NCBI GenBank assembly: GCA_947445045.1
Contig: CANFCA010000074.1
Coordinates: forward strand, 1 to 6,099
Origin: Gallionellaceae bacterium
GTDB taxonomy: Bacteria; Pseudomonadota; Gammaproteobacteria; Burkholderiales; Gallionellaceae
Reading direction: 5' to 3'
DNA length: 6,099 nt
The position numbers and the translations under genes were made by a program. The notes under the pieces are model-generated. The model had not been told where the DNA came from and searched no databases. It saw nothing but the letters and a program-made list of their open reading frames with translations. Below are positions 1 to 5,917 of the stretch, piece after piece. Positions within the stretch are counted from its first letter, which is position 1. Each line of letters opens with the position of its first letter.

Positions 1-936
1 GGTAACGTGGGCGTGAACACAGAGGACGTGGAATCGCGACAGGTGTTCGCTAGCGGTTTGGTGATACGCGATTTGTCGATGACGGTGAGCAACTTCCGCA
101 GCACGCAATCTCTTCCCGAATATCTCAAGGCGAATAATGTCGTCGCCATTGCTGGCATTGATACGCGTAAATTGACGCGCATTCTGCGTAGTAAAGGCGC
201 GCAAAATGGCTGTATTGCTACGGGCGTTAACGTAGAAGCCGCTTTGGCTGCAGCGCGAGGGTTTGCTGGTTTGGCTGGCATGGATTTGGCACATGTAGTG
301 AGTTGCGATAAAGCTTATGAGTGGTCGCAAGGCGAATGGGAATTGGGCGCAGGTTATCGCGACAGGGTTGAAGCAAAGTTTCATGTGGTGGCGTATGACT
401 TCGGCGTGAAGCGCAATATATTGCGCATGCTCGCTGAACGCGGTTGCCGCATCACTGTGGTGCCTGCCAAAACTTCTGCTGCTGATGTGTTGGCGTTGAA
501 GCCAAATGGCGTGTTTTTGTCGAATGGTCCAGGTGACCCTGAGCCTTGCGATTACTCGATTCACGCGACCAAGAAATTTTTAGAAGTTGGTATCCCCTTG
601 TTCGGCATCTGCTTGGGACATCAGATACTTGGTTTAGCCGTAGGTGCGAAAACTGTAAAGATGAAGTTCGGTCATCGCGGTGCCAATCATCCTGTGCAAG
701 ACACGCAGACTAATCGAGTGATGATAACCAGCCAGAACCACGGCTTTGCAGTAGATGCGACATCGTTGCCAGCCAATGCGCGTGTTACCCATATCTCGTT
801 GTTCGATGGCACATTGCAAGGTTTTGAATTGACCGATAAACCTGCGTTTTGTTTCCAGGGGCATCCCGAGGCGAGTCCTGGCCCGCATGATGTGGATACT
901 TTGTTTGATCGCTTCGTTGCGATGATGGGTAAGTAA
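1..936 (+). CDS. carA: Carbamoyl-phosphate synthase small subunit (glutamine amidotransferase), 5' truncated by window edge
   Basis: CarA hydrolyses glutamine and channels the ammonia to CarB for carbamoyl phosphate synthesis, feeding arginine and pyrimidine pathways in the cytoplasm. The frame is open from base 1 (GNVGVN...), which aligns near residue 61 of the roughly 380-residue E. coli protein, so about 60 N-terminal residues and the true start lie outside the window; the GTG at 7 is an internal valine codon. The 311 visible residues hold the end of the N-terminal CarA domain and then, from about residue 128 ([18 protein letters not shown]), a class I glutamine amidotransferase domain. 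The nucleophile is Cys204 in FGICLGHQ, and His288 and Glu290 in [11 protein letters not shown] complete the triad, matching E. coli C269, H353 and E355. SNGPGDP is also present. The TAA stop directly abuts the carB ATG, which suggests translational coupling. Nothing looks degraded. Confidence 0.98.
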   Translation, partial: GNVGVNTEDVESRQVFASGLVIRDLSMTVSNFRSTQSLPEYLKANNVVAIAGIDTRKLTRILRSKGAQNGCIATGVNVEAALAAARGFAGLAGMDLAHVVSCDKAYEWSQGEWELGAGYRDRVEAKFHVVAYDFGVKRNILRMLAERGCRITVVPAKTSAADVLALKPNGVFLSNGPGDPEPCDYSIHATKKFLEVGIPLFGICLGHQILGLAVGAKTVKMKFGHRGANHPVQDTQTNRVMITSQNHGFAVDATSLPANARVTHISLFDGTLQGFELTDKPAFCFQGHPEASPGPHDVDTLFDRFVAMMGK

Positions 937-3900
937 ATGGCTAAGCGTACTGACATAAAAAGCATTTTGATCATCGGCGCGGGTCCTATCGTCATCGGTC
1001 AGGCATGCGAGTTTGATTACTCTGGCGCGCAAGCGTGTAAGGCATTGCGTGAAGAGGGTTATCGCGTGGTGTTGGTGAACTCCAACCCCGCCACGATTAT
1101 GACCGACCCGAATATGGCGGACGCAACTTACATCGAACCAATCACTTGGCAGATTGTTGAAAAGATTATTGCCAAAGAGCGTCCTGATGCGATTTTGCCA
1201 ACTATGGGTGGGCAGACTGCGCTGAACTGTGCGCTCGATCTGGCCAAGCACGGCGTGTTGGAAAAATACAATGTGGAGATGATAGGTGCGTCGCGCGATG
1301 CCATCGACATGGCGGAAGATCGCGAGAAGTTCAAGCAAGCGATGACGCGCATCGGTCTGGCTTCGGCACGTTCCGCCATTGCGCACAGCATGGAAGAAGC
1401 GTTCCAAGTGCAGCAAGTAATGGGTTTCCCGACAGTCATTCGCCCTTCTTTCACCATGGGCGGCAGCGGCGGCGGCATTGCTTATAACCGCGAAGAATTC
1501 GTTGAGATTTGCGAGCGCGGATTGGAAGCTTCGCCTACACGCGAGCTGTTGATCGAAGAATCGCTGCTCGGTTGGAAAGAATATGAGATGGAAGTGGTGC
1601 GTGATCGCAATGACAATTGCATCATCATCTGCTCAATCGAAAATCTTGATCCAATGGGTGTGCATACGGGTGATTCGATTACCGTCGCACCCGCGCAAAC
1701 ACTGACCGATAAAGAATATCAAATCATGCGCGATGCTTCGCTGGCAGTATTACGTGAGATTGGCGTAGAGACCGGCGGCTCAAACGTGCAATTCTCTATC
1801 AACCCGGATGACGGGCGTATGGTGGTGATTGAGATGAATCCGCGCGTGTCGCGTTCTTCTGCATTAGCCTCAAAAGCGACGGGTTTCCCAATTGCAAAAG
1901 TTGCAGCCAAATTAGCAGTAGGCTACACCTTGGATGAATTGAAGAATGACATCACGGGTGGTGCCACGCCTGCTTCGTTCGAGCCGAGCATTGATTATGT
2001 GGTGACCAAGATTCCGCGTTTTGCTTTTGAAAAATTTCCGCAGGCCAATGATCGTTTGACCACGCAAATGAAATCGGTGGGTGAGGTGATGGCGATTGGT
2101 CGTACTTTCCAAGAATCATTTCAAAAAGCTTTGCGCGGACTGGAAGTGGGCGTGAATGGACTGGATCAAAAATATACTGAACGTGATGCAATTTGCGCTG
2201 AACTGGGTAGTCCTGGGCCTGAGCGTATCTGGGCGGTGAGTGATGCATTTCGCATCGGCATGAGTGTGGGCGAGGTATTCGCAGTCAGCAAAATTGATCC
2301 TTGGTTTTTAGTGCAGATTGAGGATTTGATTCGTCAGGAGCAATCTTTGACCGGACGTACACTTGAAAGTCTAAGTGCTGACGAAATGCGTACGATGAAG
2401 CGCAGTGGTTTTGCCGATGCGCGTCTTGCTGCGTTGTTGGATACGGATGATGCCTCCGTGCGCGCTTATCGTCATGTGTTGGGTGTTCGTCCGGTCTATA
2501 AGCGCGTGGATACCTGCGCTGCCGAGTTTTCGACCGACACGGCTTATATGTATTCCACCTACGAAGAAGAGTGTGAATCTCTGCCCACCAACAAGAAAAA
2601 AATTATGGTACTGGGCGGTGGACCTAACCGTATCGGGCAAGGCATCGAGTTCGACTATTGTTGCGTACATGCGGCGCTAGCCATGCGTGAGGATGGCTAT
2701 GAGACCATTATGGTCAATTGCAACCCTGAAACGGTTTCGACAGATTACGACACCTCCGATCGCTTGTATTTTGAGCCACTAACTTTGGAAGATGTGCTGG
2801 AAGTGGTGGCAGTAGAAAAACCGATAGGTGTGATTGTGCAATACGGCGGACAGACCCCGTTGAAACTTGCGCGTGGCTTAGAGAAAAACGGCGTACCAAT
2901 TATTGGTACGACACCGGACATGATAGACATGGCGGAAGATCGTGCGCGCTTCCAGGCGATGTTGCGCAAGTTAGATTTGAAGCAGCCGCCTAATCGCATT
3001 GCGAGCAATGTCTCTGATGGTGTGGCGGGGGCAGCAGAGATTGGCTATCCGCTGGTGATGCGTCCTTCAAATGTGTTAGGCGGTCGCGCTATGGAAATTA
3101 TCCATGCGCAAGTTGATCTCGAACGTTACATGCGTGATGCAGAAGAGATGTCTAAGACATATCCAGAGCGGATGCCTATTCTGCTGGATCGCTTCTTGAA
3201 TGATGCCATTGAAGTGGATGTGGATGCGGTGTCCGACGGCACGCAAGTCATCATTGGCGGCATCATGGAACACGTCGAAGAAGCAGGCGTGCATTCGGGT
3301 GACTCAGCCTGTTCGTTGCCACCGTTCAGTTTGTCGGCAGACATGCAAAATGAATTGCGTCGTCAAACGGTCGCGATGGCTAAAGAACTAAATGTAGTGG
3401 GTTTGATGAACGTGCAGTTCGCGATTCAGGGTGATACCGTGTATGTGTTGGAAGTGAATCCGCGTGCCTCGCGCACTGTACCTTTTGTGTCTAAGGCAAC
3501 AGGTGTGCCGCTGGCGAAAATCGCGGCGCGTTGCATGGCAGGTCAGTCGTTAGCACAACAAGGTATTACCAAAGAAGTGATACCGCCATACTATTCAGTC
3601 AAAGAAGCGGTGTTCCCGTTCATTAAATTCCCAGGCGTAGATGTCATTCTCGGACCAGAAATGAAATCGACAGGTGAAGTGATGGGGGTTGGTGAGACGT
3701 TTGCTGAAGCTTTTGTTAAGTCGCAATTGGCCGCGAGTGTTAAGTTGCCTAAAGAAGGCAAGGTGTTTATCAGCGTGCGGGAAGCAGATAAACAGGGTAC
3801 GGCAGAAGTCGCTAAAAATCTGCATGACTTGGGCTTTACAATATTGGCGACGCGAGGCACGGCATTGGTGATTTCTGCATCGGGCGTACCCGTTACGGTG

Positions 3901-4158
3901 GTTAATAAAGTGGCAGAGGGTAGGCCGCACATCGTCGATATGATCAAGAACAGCGAAGTTAAGCTAATCATCAATACCGTGGATAGCAAGCCAGCGGTGA
4001 TGCGTGATTCCTATTCGATCCGCCATGCTGCGTTGCAAGGCCGTGTTACTTATTACACAACTTTGGCTGGTGCGCGTGCCGCATGTGCAGGTATGCAACA
4101 TTTAACCGGGCTCAAGGTTTACGATTTGCAAAGTTTGCATCAACGTTTAATTAAATAA
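937..4158 (+). CDS. carB: Carbamoyl-phosphate synthase large subunit
   Basis: CarB uses two ATP, bicarbonate and CarA-derived ammonia to make carbamoyl phosphate. It is 1073 residues, the same length as E. coli CarB. The order is: carboxyphosphate ATP-grasp half (about 1-400), oligomerisation region (about 400-550), carbamoyl-phosphate ATP-grasp half (about 550-930) and MGS-like allosteric domain (about 930-1073). First-half residues Arg129, Arg169, His243, Glu299 and Asn301 fall at exactly the E. coli numbers. Second-half equivalents are Arg669, Arg709, His786, Glu839 and Asn841. Likely ornithine-site residues Glu781, Glu890 and Thr1041 are present, as are nucleotide-effector residues Lys952, Thr972, Thr975, Lys991 and Asn1013. 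Two oddities are Asn712, where the family motif RPSYVLGGR has Tyr, and Val1015, where E. coli has Thr1017. The ATG follows the carA stop with no gap and only a weak Shine-Dalgarno (GGGTAAG), so it probably depends on coupling to carA. Confidence 0.99.
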   Translation: MAKRTDIKSILIIGAGPIVIGQACEFDYSGAQACKALREEGYRVVLVNSNPATIMTDPNMADATYIEPITWQIVEKIIAKERPDAILPTMGGQTALNCALDLAKHGVLEKYNVEMIGASRDAIDMAEDREKFKQAMTRIGLASARSAIAHSMEEAFQVQQVMGFPTVIRPSFTMGGSGGGIAYNREEFVEICERGLEASPTRELLIEESLLGWKEYEMEVVRDRNDNCIIICSIENLDPMGVHTGDSITVAPAQTLTDKEYQIMRDASLAVLREIGVETGGSNVQFSINPDDGRMVVIEMNPRVSRSSALASKATGFPIAKVAAKLAVGYTLDELKNDITGGATPASFEPSIDYVVTKIPRFAFEKFPQANDRLTTQMKSVGEVMAIGRTFQESFQKALRGLEVGVNGLDQKYTERDAICAELGSPGPERIWAVSDAFRIGMSVGEVFAVSKIDPWFLVQIEDLIRQEQSLTGRTLESLSADEMRTMKRSGFADARLAALLDTDDASVRAYRHVLGVRPVYKRVDTCAAEFSTDTAYMYSTYEEECESLPTNKKKIMVLGGGPNRIGQGIEFDYCCVHAALAMREDGYETIMVNCNPETVSTDYDTSDRLYFEPLTLEDVLEVVAVEKPIGVIVQYGGQTPLKLARGLEKNGVPIIGTTPDMIDMAEDRARFQAMLRKLDLKQPPNRIASNVSDGVAGAAEIGYPLVMRPSNVLGGRAMEIIHAQVDLERYMRDAEEMSKTYPERMPILLDRFLNDAIEVDVDAVSDGTQVIIGGIMEHVEEAGVHSGDSACSLPPFSLSADMQNELRRQTVAMAKELNVVGLMNVQFAIQGDTVYVLEVNPRASRTVPFVSKATGVPLAKIAARCMAGQSLAQQGITKEVIPPYYSVKEAVFPFIKFPGVDVILGPEMKSTGEVMGVGETFAEAFVKSQLAASVKLPKEGKVFISVREADKQGTAEVAKNLHDLGFTILATRGTALVISASGVPVTVVNKVAEGRPHIVDMIKNSEVKLIINTVDSKPAVMRDSYSIRHAALQGRVTYYTTLAGARAACAGMQHLTGLKVYDLQSLHQRLIK

Positions 4159-4179
4159 TTTTTTGAAAGATTTAATAAT

Positions 4180-4656
4180 ATGAGTAGCGTTCCTTTAACC
4201 CTCCTCGGCGCAGAAAAGTTGCGCCAAGAGCTGCATAATTTGAAAACGGTTGAGCGTCCTTCGGTGATTGCTGCGATTGCTGAAGCGCGTGCGCAGGGCG
4301 ACTTATCTGAGAATGCAGAATATGATGCTGCCAAAGAACGTCAAGGTTTCGTTGAGGGGCGCATCCAAGATTTGGAAGGCAAATTGAGTAGTGCGCAGAT
4401 CATTGATCCTAAGACCATCAATGCAGGTGGGCGGTGTGTGTTTGGTTCGACTGTCGTGTTGGAAGATGTGAATGATGGAGATGTGGTGACGTATCAAATT
4501 GTCGGCGACGACGAAGCCGATATTCGCCACCGTAAAATTTCGATCAGCTCACCCATCGCTCGCGCTTTGATTGGGAAATCGGTTGGAGATGTAGCTGAAG
4601 TTCGCGCTCCCGGAGGTTTGCGCGAATATGAGGTTGTTGAGGTTCAGTATATTTAA
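4180..4656 (+). CDS. greA: Transcription elongation factor GreA
   Basis: GreA enters the secondary channel of RNA polymerase and stimulates cleavage of the transcript 3' end in backtracked complexes. The product is 158 residues, the same as E. coli GreA. Residues 1 to about 75 form the N-terminal coiled-coil hairpin, with the tip motif GDLSENAEY carrying the acidic pair Asp41 and Glu44 that coordinates the catalytic magnesium. The C-terminal FKBP-like domain follows, with family motifs VGDDEAD and [10 protein letters not shown]. The length and the GDLSENAEY tip fit GreA rather than GreB. The ATG lies 21 bp after carB, with a weak Shine-Dalgarno (GAAAG, 4165-4169) 10 bases upstream, and no terminator-like hairpin intervenes, so it is probably co-transcribed with carAB. 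Its TAA stop overlaps the stop of the convergent yhbY gene. Confidence 0.98.
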   Translation: MSSVPLTLLGAEKLRQELHNLKTVERPSVIAAIAEARAQGDLSENAEYDAAKERQGFVEGRIQDLEGKLSSAQIIDPKTINAGGRCVFGSTVVLEDVNDGDVVTYQIVGDDEADIRHRKISISSPIARALIGKSVGDVAEVRAPGGLREYEVVEVQYI

Positions 4657-5009
4657 CTGCGACTGCCCAGCTGCTTTTTAGTGAGTGGCTTTTTACCTTT
4701 GTGGCGCGGCATTTTTTTAATTTCGATTAAATTTGCATCTGGGTTAGGTAGATAGATCACCAAGATTTTCCCGATGTGTTGCACAGGTGCGGCGTTCAGT
4801 TCAGTGCAAATTTGTTCCAGCATGGTTGCACGCAACTCACGATCATCACCCATCACCCGAATTTTAATCAGTTCGTGACGTTTCAAGCTCTCAGCGATCT
4901 CTTTCATCACTGACTCGGTTAGGCCAGCATTGCCGACCATCACAATGGGCTTCAATATATGGGCACGCCCTTTAAGGGCGAGTCGTTCAGGTACGGTAAG
5001 CGATAACAT
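4653..5009 (-). CDS. yhbY: YhbY-type CRM-domain RNA-binding protein, ribosome assembly
   Basis: This small CRM-domain protein belongs to the YhbY family, which associates with precursors of the 50S ribosomal subunit; the exact role is not settled. The 118 residues align with the 97-residue E. coli protein through [29 protein letters not shown] and [11 protein letters not shown]. The CRM GxxG loop is GNAG at residues 26-29. Beyond the domain is a lysine-rich tail of about 20 extra residues (92-118), rich in KK pairs, likely to contact RNA; its codons create the T-rich tracts seen on the plus strand near 4675-4720. The ATG at 5009-5007 has AAAGG eight bases upstream. The gene converges on greA and diverges from rlmE, the arrangement remembered for many proteobacteria. 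Confidence 0.95.
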   Translation of the reverse strand: MLSLTVPERLALKGRAHILKPIVMVGNAGLTESVMKEIAESLKRHELIKIRVMGDDRELRATMLEQICTELNAAPVQHIGKILVIYLPNPDANLIEIKKMPRHKGKKPLTKKQLGSRS

Positions 5010-5016
5010 AAAAATT

Positions 5017-5032
5017 GCCTTTAAAATAAGGC
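5017..5032 (-). promoter_or_regulatory. Hairpin covering the yhbY Shine-Dalgarno
   Basis: On the minus strand GCCTT-ATTTTA-AAGGC forms a five-pair stem with a six-base loop. The 3' arm contains the AAAGG Shine-Dalgarno, eight bases from the yhbY ATG, so folding would hide it. The stem is short; it might tune yhbY translation or be chance. Confidence 0.35.
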
Positions 5033-5036
5033 GCGG

Positions 5037-5045
5037 ATTCTAACA
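5037..5045 (-). promoter_or_regulatory. Candidate extended -10 promoter for yhbY
   Basis: On the minus strand this reads TGTTAGAAT, an extended -10 (TGnTATAAT) with five of six bases in the hexamer. No good -35 lies 17 bases upstream, as is tolerated for extended -10 promoters. Initiation near 5030 would leave a leader of about 20 bases before the yhbY ATG. Prediction by eye. Confidence 0.4.
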
Positions 5046-5085
5046 GGTATCGAGGAAGTTAGAGAGCGGTAGTCAAACTTAACTA

Positions 5086-5099
5086 GACCTCTGCACAAC
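5086..5099 (+). repeat. Left terminal inverted repeat of the MITE-like element
   Basis: GACCTCTGCACAAC pairs with the complement of 5208-5221, with one G-G mismatch (5093 against 5214). It lies about 77 bases upstream of the yhbY start and outside the candidate yhbY promoter. Confidence 0.75.
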
Positions 5100-5207
5100 G
5101 TAGCGAGCGAAGCTGAAACAAGGAAAAAATTAGTGAGAAACCGGAATTTTGTTTCTCTACATGAGGATTTCGAGCTAATTTTTGACGCAGTATCAGTGAG
5201 CGCAGTA

Positions 5208-5221
5208 GTTGTGGAGAGGTC
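5208..5221 (-). repeat. Right terminal inverted repeat, overlapping the rlmE ribosome-binding site
   Basis: Read on the minus strand this is GACCTCTCCACAAC, the partner of the left repeat. On the plus strand it contains GGAGAGGT, the only purine-rich Shine-Dalgarno candidate upstream of the rlmE ATG. Its outer edge is 11 bases from that ATG. Confidence 0.75.
5213..5219 (+). promoter_or_regulatory. Presumed Shine-Dalgarno of rlmE
   Basis: GGAGAGG, with GAGGT at 5216-5220 matching the anti-Shine-Dalgarno best, lies 12-13 bases before the ATG at 5233, separated by a (CA)5 run and AAG. The spacing is longer than the usual 5-9 bases, which suggests modest initiation. The site is part of the right terminal repeat. 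Confidence 0.6.
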
Positions 5222-5230
5222 ACACACACA
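5221..5230 (+). repeat. (CA)5 dinucleotide run between rlmE RBS and start codon
   Basis: Five CA units fill most of the spacer between GGAGAGG and the rlmE ATG. A change of one unit would alter spacing by two bases without touching the coding frame. The tract is short, so slippage is expected to be rare. Confidence 0.7.
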
Positions 5231-5232
5231 AG

Positions 5233-5868
5233 ATGAAGCCGTCTAAGACTAGTAAACAATGGATGCGAGAGCATATCAATGACCCTTTTGTGCATCTCGC
5301 TCAGAAAGAGGGCTATCGCTCCCGCGCTGCTTACAAATTATTGGAGATTGATGCCAAGGATCATTTGCTCAAGTCTGGTATGGTGGTGGTTGATCTCGGC
5401 GCGACACCAGGTGGTTGGTCGCAAGTGGCGGCGCGTCAGGTGGGGCGTGGTGGTAAGGTCATCGCCTTGGATTTACTGCCGCTTGATCCATTGGCTGGCG
5501 TGGATTTTATTCAGGGTGACTTTCGCGAAGAGGTCGTGCTGAAACAATTGGAAGCCTTGTTACAAGGCAAGCATGTGGGTCTTGTAATTTCCGACATGGC
5601 ACCCAATATGAGTGGCGTACAGAGTGCCGATTTAGCGCGTGCGATACATCTTGCGGAACTGGCGATGGAATTCGCGCTCGAACATCTCAAGCCGGGTGGC
5701 AGCTTTCTCGTTAAAGTGTTTCAGGGGGTCGGGTTTGAGGAGTTCCTCAAGCTGATGAAGAGCCGCTTTGCCAAAGTGGTCACGCGCAAGCCTAAGGCTT
5801 CGCGGGATCGTAGTAGCGAGTTATACCTGTTGGCAACAACAAAACTTGAGCAATCTAATGAATCATAG
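5233..5868 (+). CDS. rlmE: 23S rRNA 2'-O-methyltransferase RlmE (FtsJ)
   Basis: RlmE uses S-adenosylmethionine to methylate the 2'-OH of U2552 in the 23S rRNA A-loop, a late 50S maturation step. From the ATG at 5233 the product is 211 residues (E. coli 209). The catalytic K-D-K-E tetrad is Lys35 (RAAYKLLEI), Asp121 (SDMAPNMSG), Lys161 (LVKVFQG) and Glu196 (SSELYLL), each exactly three less than E. coli K38, D124, K164 and E199. The SAM-binding motif is [12 protein letters not shown] at about residues 57-68. An in-frame TTG at 5209 would add eight residues (WRGHTHK after the start) without family support and lies inside a repeat end, so ATG is preferred. The best Shine-Dalgarno, GGAGAGG at 5213-5219, is 13 bases from the ATG, longer than usual. 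ftsH follows after 49 bp. Confidence 0.97.
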   Translation: MKPSKTSKQWMREHINDPFVHLAQKEGYRSRAAYKLLEIDAKDHLLKSGMVVVDLGATPGGWSQVAARQVGRGGKVIALDLLPLDPLAGVDFIQGDFREEVVLKQLEALLQGKHVGLVISDMAPNMSGVQSADLARAIHLAELAMEFALEHLKPGGSFLVKVFQGVGFEEFLKLMKSRFAKVVTRKPKASRDRSSELYLLATTKLEQSNES

Positions 5869-5874
5869 TCTAAT
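5846..5874 (+). promoter_or_regulatory. Candidate sigma-70 promoter for ftsH
   Basis: TTGAGC (5846-5851, four of six to TTGACA) is followed after 17 bases by TCTAAT (5869-5874, five of six to TATAAT). It sits across the rlmE stop, and initiation near 5881 would give a leader of about 37 bases for ftsH. This is a consensus match by eye only; ftsH may also be read from rlmE. No sigma-32-like -10 (CCCCAT) was seen nearby. Confidence 0.4.
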
Positions 5875-5883
5875 GGACGCATG

Positions 5884-5903
5884 CGGCTGGTACAGACAAG
5901 CCG
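5884..5903 (+). other. Small hairpin in the rlmE-ftsH gap
   Basis: CGGCT (5884-5888) and AGCCG (5899-5903) can pair around a 10-base loop. Only three T follow, so it is a poor intrinsic terminator; it could be a partial attenuator, an mRNA-stability structure in the ftsH leader, or chance. Confidence 0.35.
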
Positions 5904-5906
5904 TTT

Positions 5907-5912
5907 AAGGAG
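5907..5912 (+). promoter_or_regulatory. Strong Shine-Dalgarno for ftsH
   Basis: AAGGAG lies five bases before the GTG start at 5918. It is the best ribosome-binding site in the window and decides the non-ATG start. The preceding in-frame stop TAA overlaps its first bases. Confidence 0.85.
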
Positions 5913-5917
5913 TAATC

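Larger units (their letters stand above)
5086..5221. mobile_element. MITE-like 136-bp palindromic element between yhbY and rlmE
   Basis: The stretch is bounded by 14-bp inverted repeats: GACCTCTGCACAAC (5086-5099) and the complement of GACCTCTCCACAAC (5208-5221), 13 of 14 matching. Further paired arms lie inside: CTGAAAC/GTATCAG (5113-5119 and 5190-5196, six of seven) and AAAAATTAG/CTAATTTTT (5125-5133 and 5175-5183, nine of nine). The three pairs have almost the same pairing register (coordinate sums 10307, 10309, 10308), so the whole element can fold as one imperfect hairpin. It has no transposase or convincing ORF. Ends of the GACCTCTGCA type resemble some IS5-family ends from memory, which suggests a non-autonomous element; that is inference. 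No target-site duplication is visible (left flank AACTA, right flank ACACA), so it is old, or not a transposed unit. A regulatory palindrome specific to this locus is the alternative. Confidence 0.6.
5010..5232. other. Divergent intergenic region yhbY-rlmE
   Basis: This 223-bp gap is the longest non-coding stretch in the window. From the yhbY side it holds the yhbY leader hairpin and candidate promoter (about 5017-5045), about 40 bp without a clear feature (5046-5085), the 136-bp palindromic element, and the (CA)5 spacer before rlmE. No convincing rlmE promoter was found: TAAAAT at 5022-5027 is a fair -10 without a -35, and TTGACG at 5182-5187 is a fair -35 without a -10. No tRNA-like or known small-RNA structure was recognised. 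Confidence 0.8.

Noticed and set aside
634..1416. A 260-codon open frame on the minus strand across the carA-carB junction
   Set aside because: It lies wholly opposite two strongly conserved genes, shows no recognisable domain, and is explained by the codon pattern of the plus strand.
3591..3989. A 132-codon minus-strand open frame inside carB
   Set aside because: Antisense shadow of the conserved CarB C-terminus, with no recognisable family or context.
4124..4158. Possible greA promoter at the end of carB (TTGCAA with TTAAAT-like -10)
   Set aside because: Spacings and hexamers are poor in every register tried.
4159..4164. Six-T run after the carB stop as a possible terminator
   Set aside because: Only AT-rich sequence precedes it (TTTAATTAAA), with no GC stem. 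greA probably continues the transcript.
4671..4720. T-rich tracts downstream of greA as an intrinsic terminator
   Set aside because: The tracts are the complement of lysine codons in the yhbY tail, and no clear stem precedes them.
5182..5210. Outward-facing promoter from the right end of the element (TTGACG)
   Set aside because: The -35-like hexamer is good, but no -10 better than three of six lies 16-18 bases downstream, and the start would fall on the ribosome-binding site.
5083..5295. A 70-codon minus-strand open frame crossing the palindromic element and the rlmE start
   Set aside because: It overlaps the conserved RlmE N-terminus and the repeat. Such frames arise from repeat sequence and show no protein family.
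5873..5908. Eleven-codon leader peptide (MDACGWYRQAV) before ftsH
   Set aside because: It has no Shine-Dalgarno, its start lies upstream of the predicted ftsH transcription start, and a short frame of this size is expected by chance.
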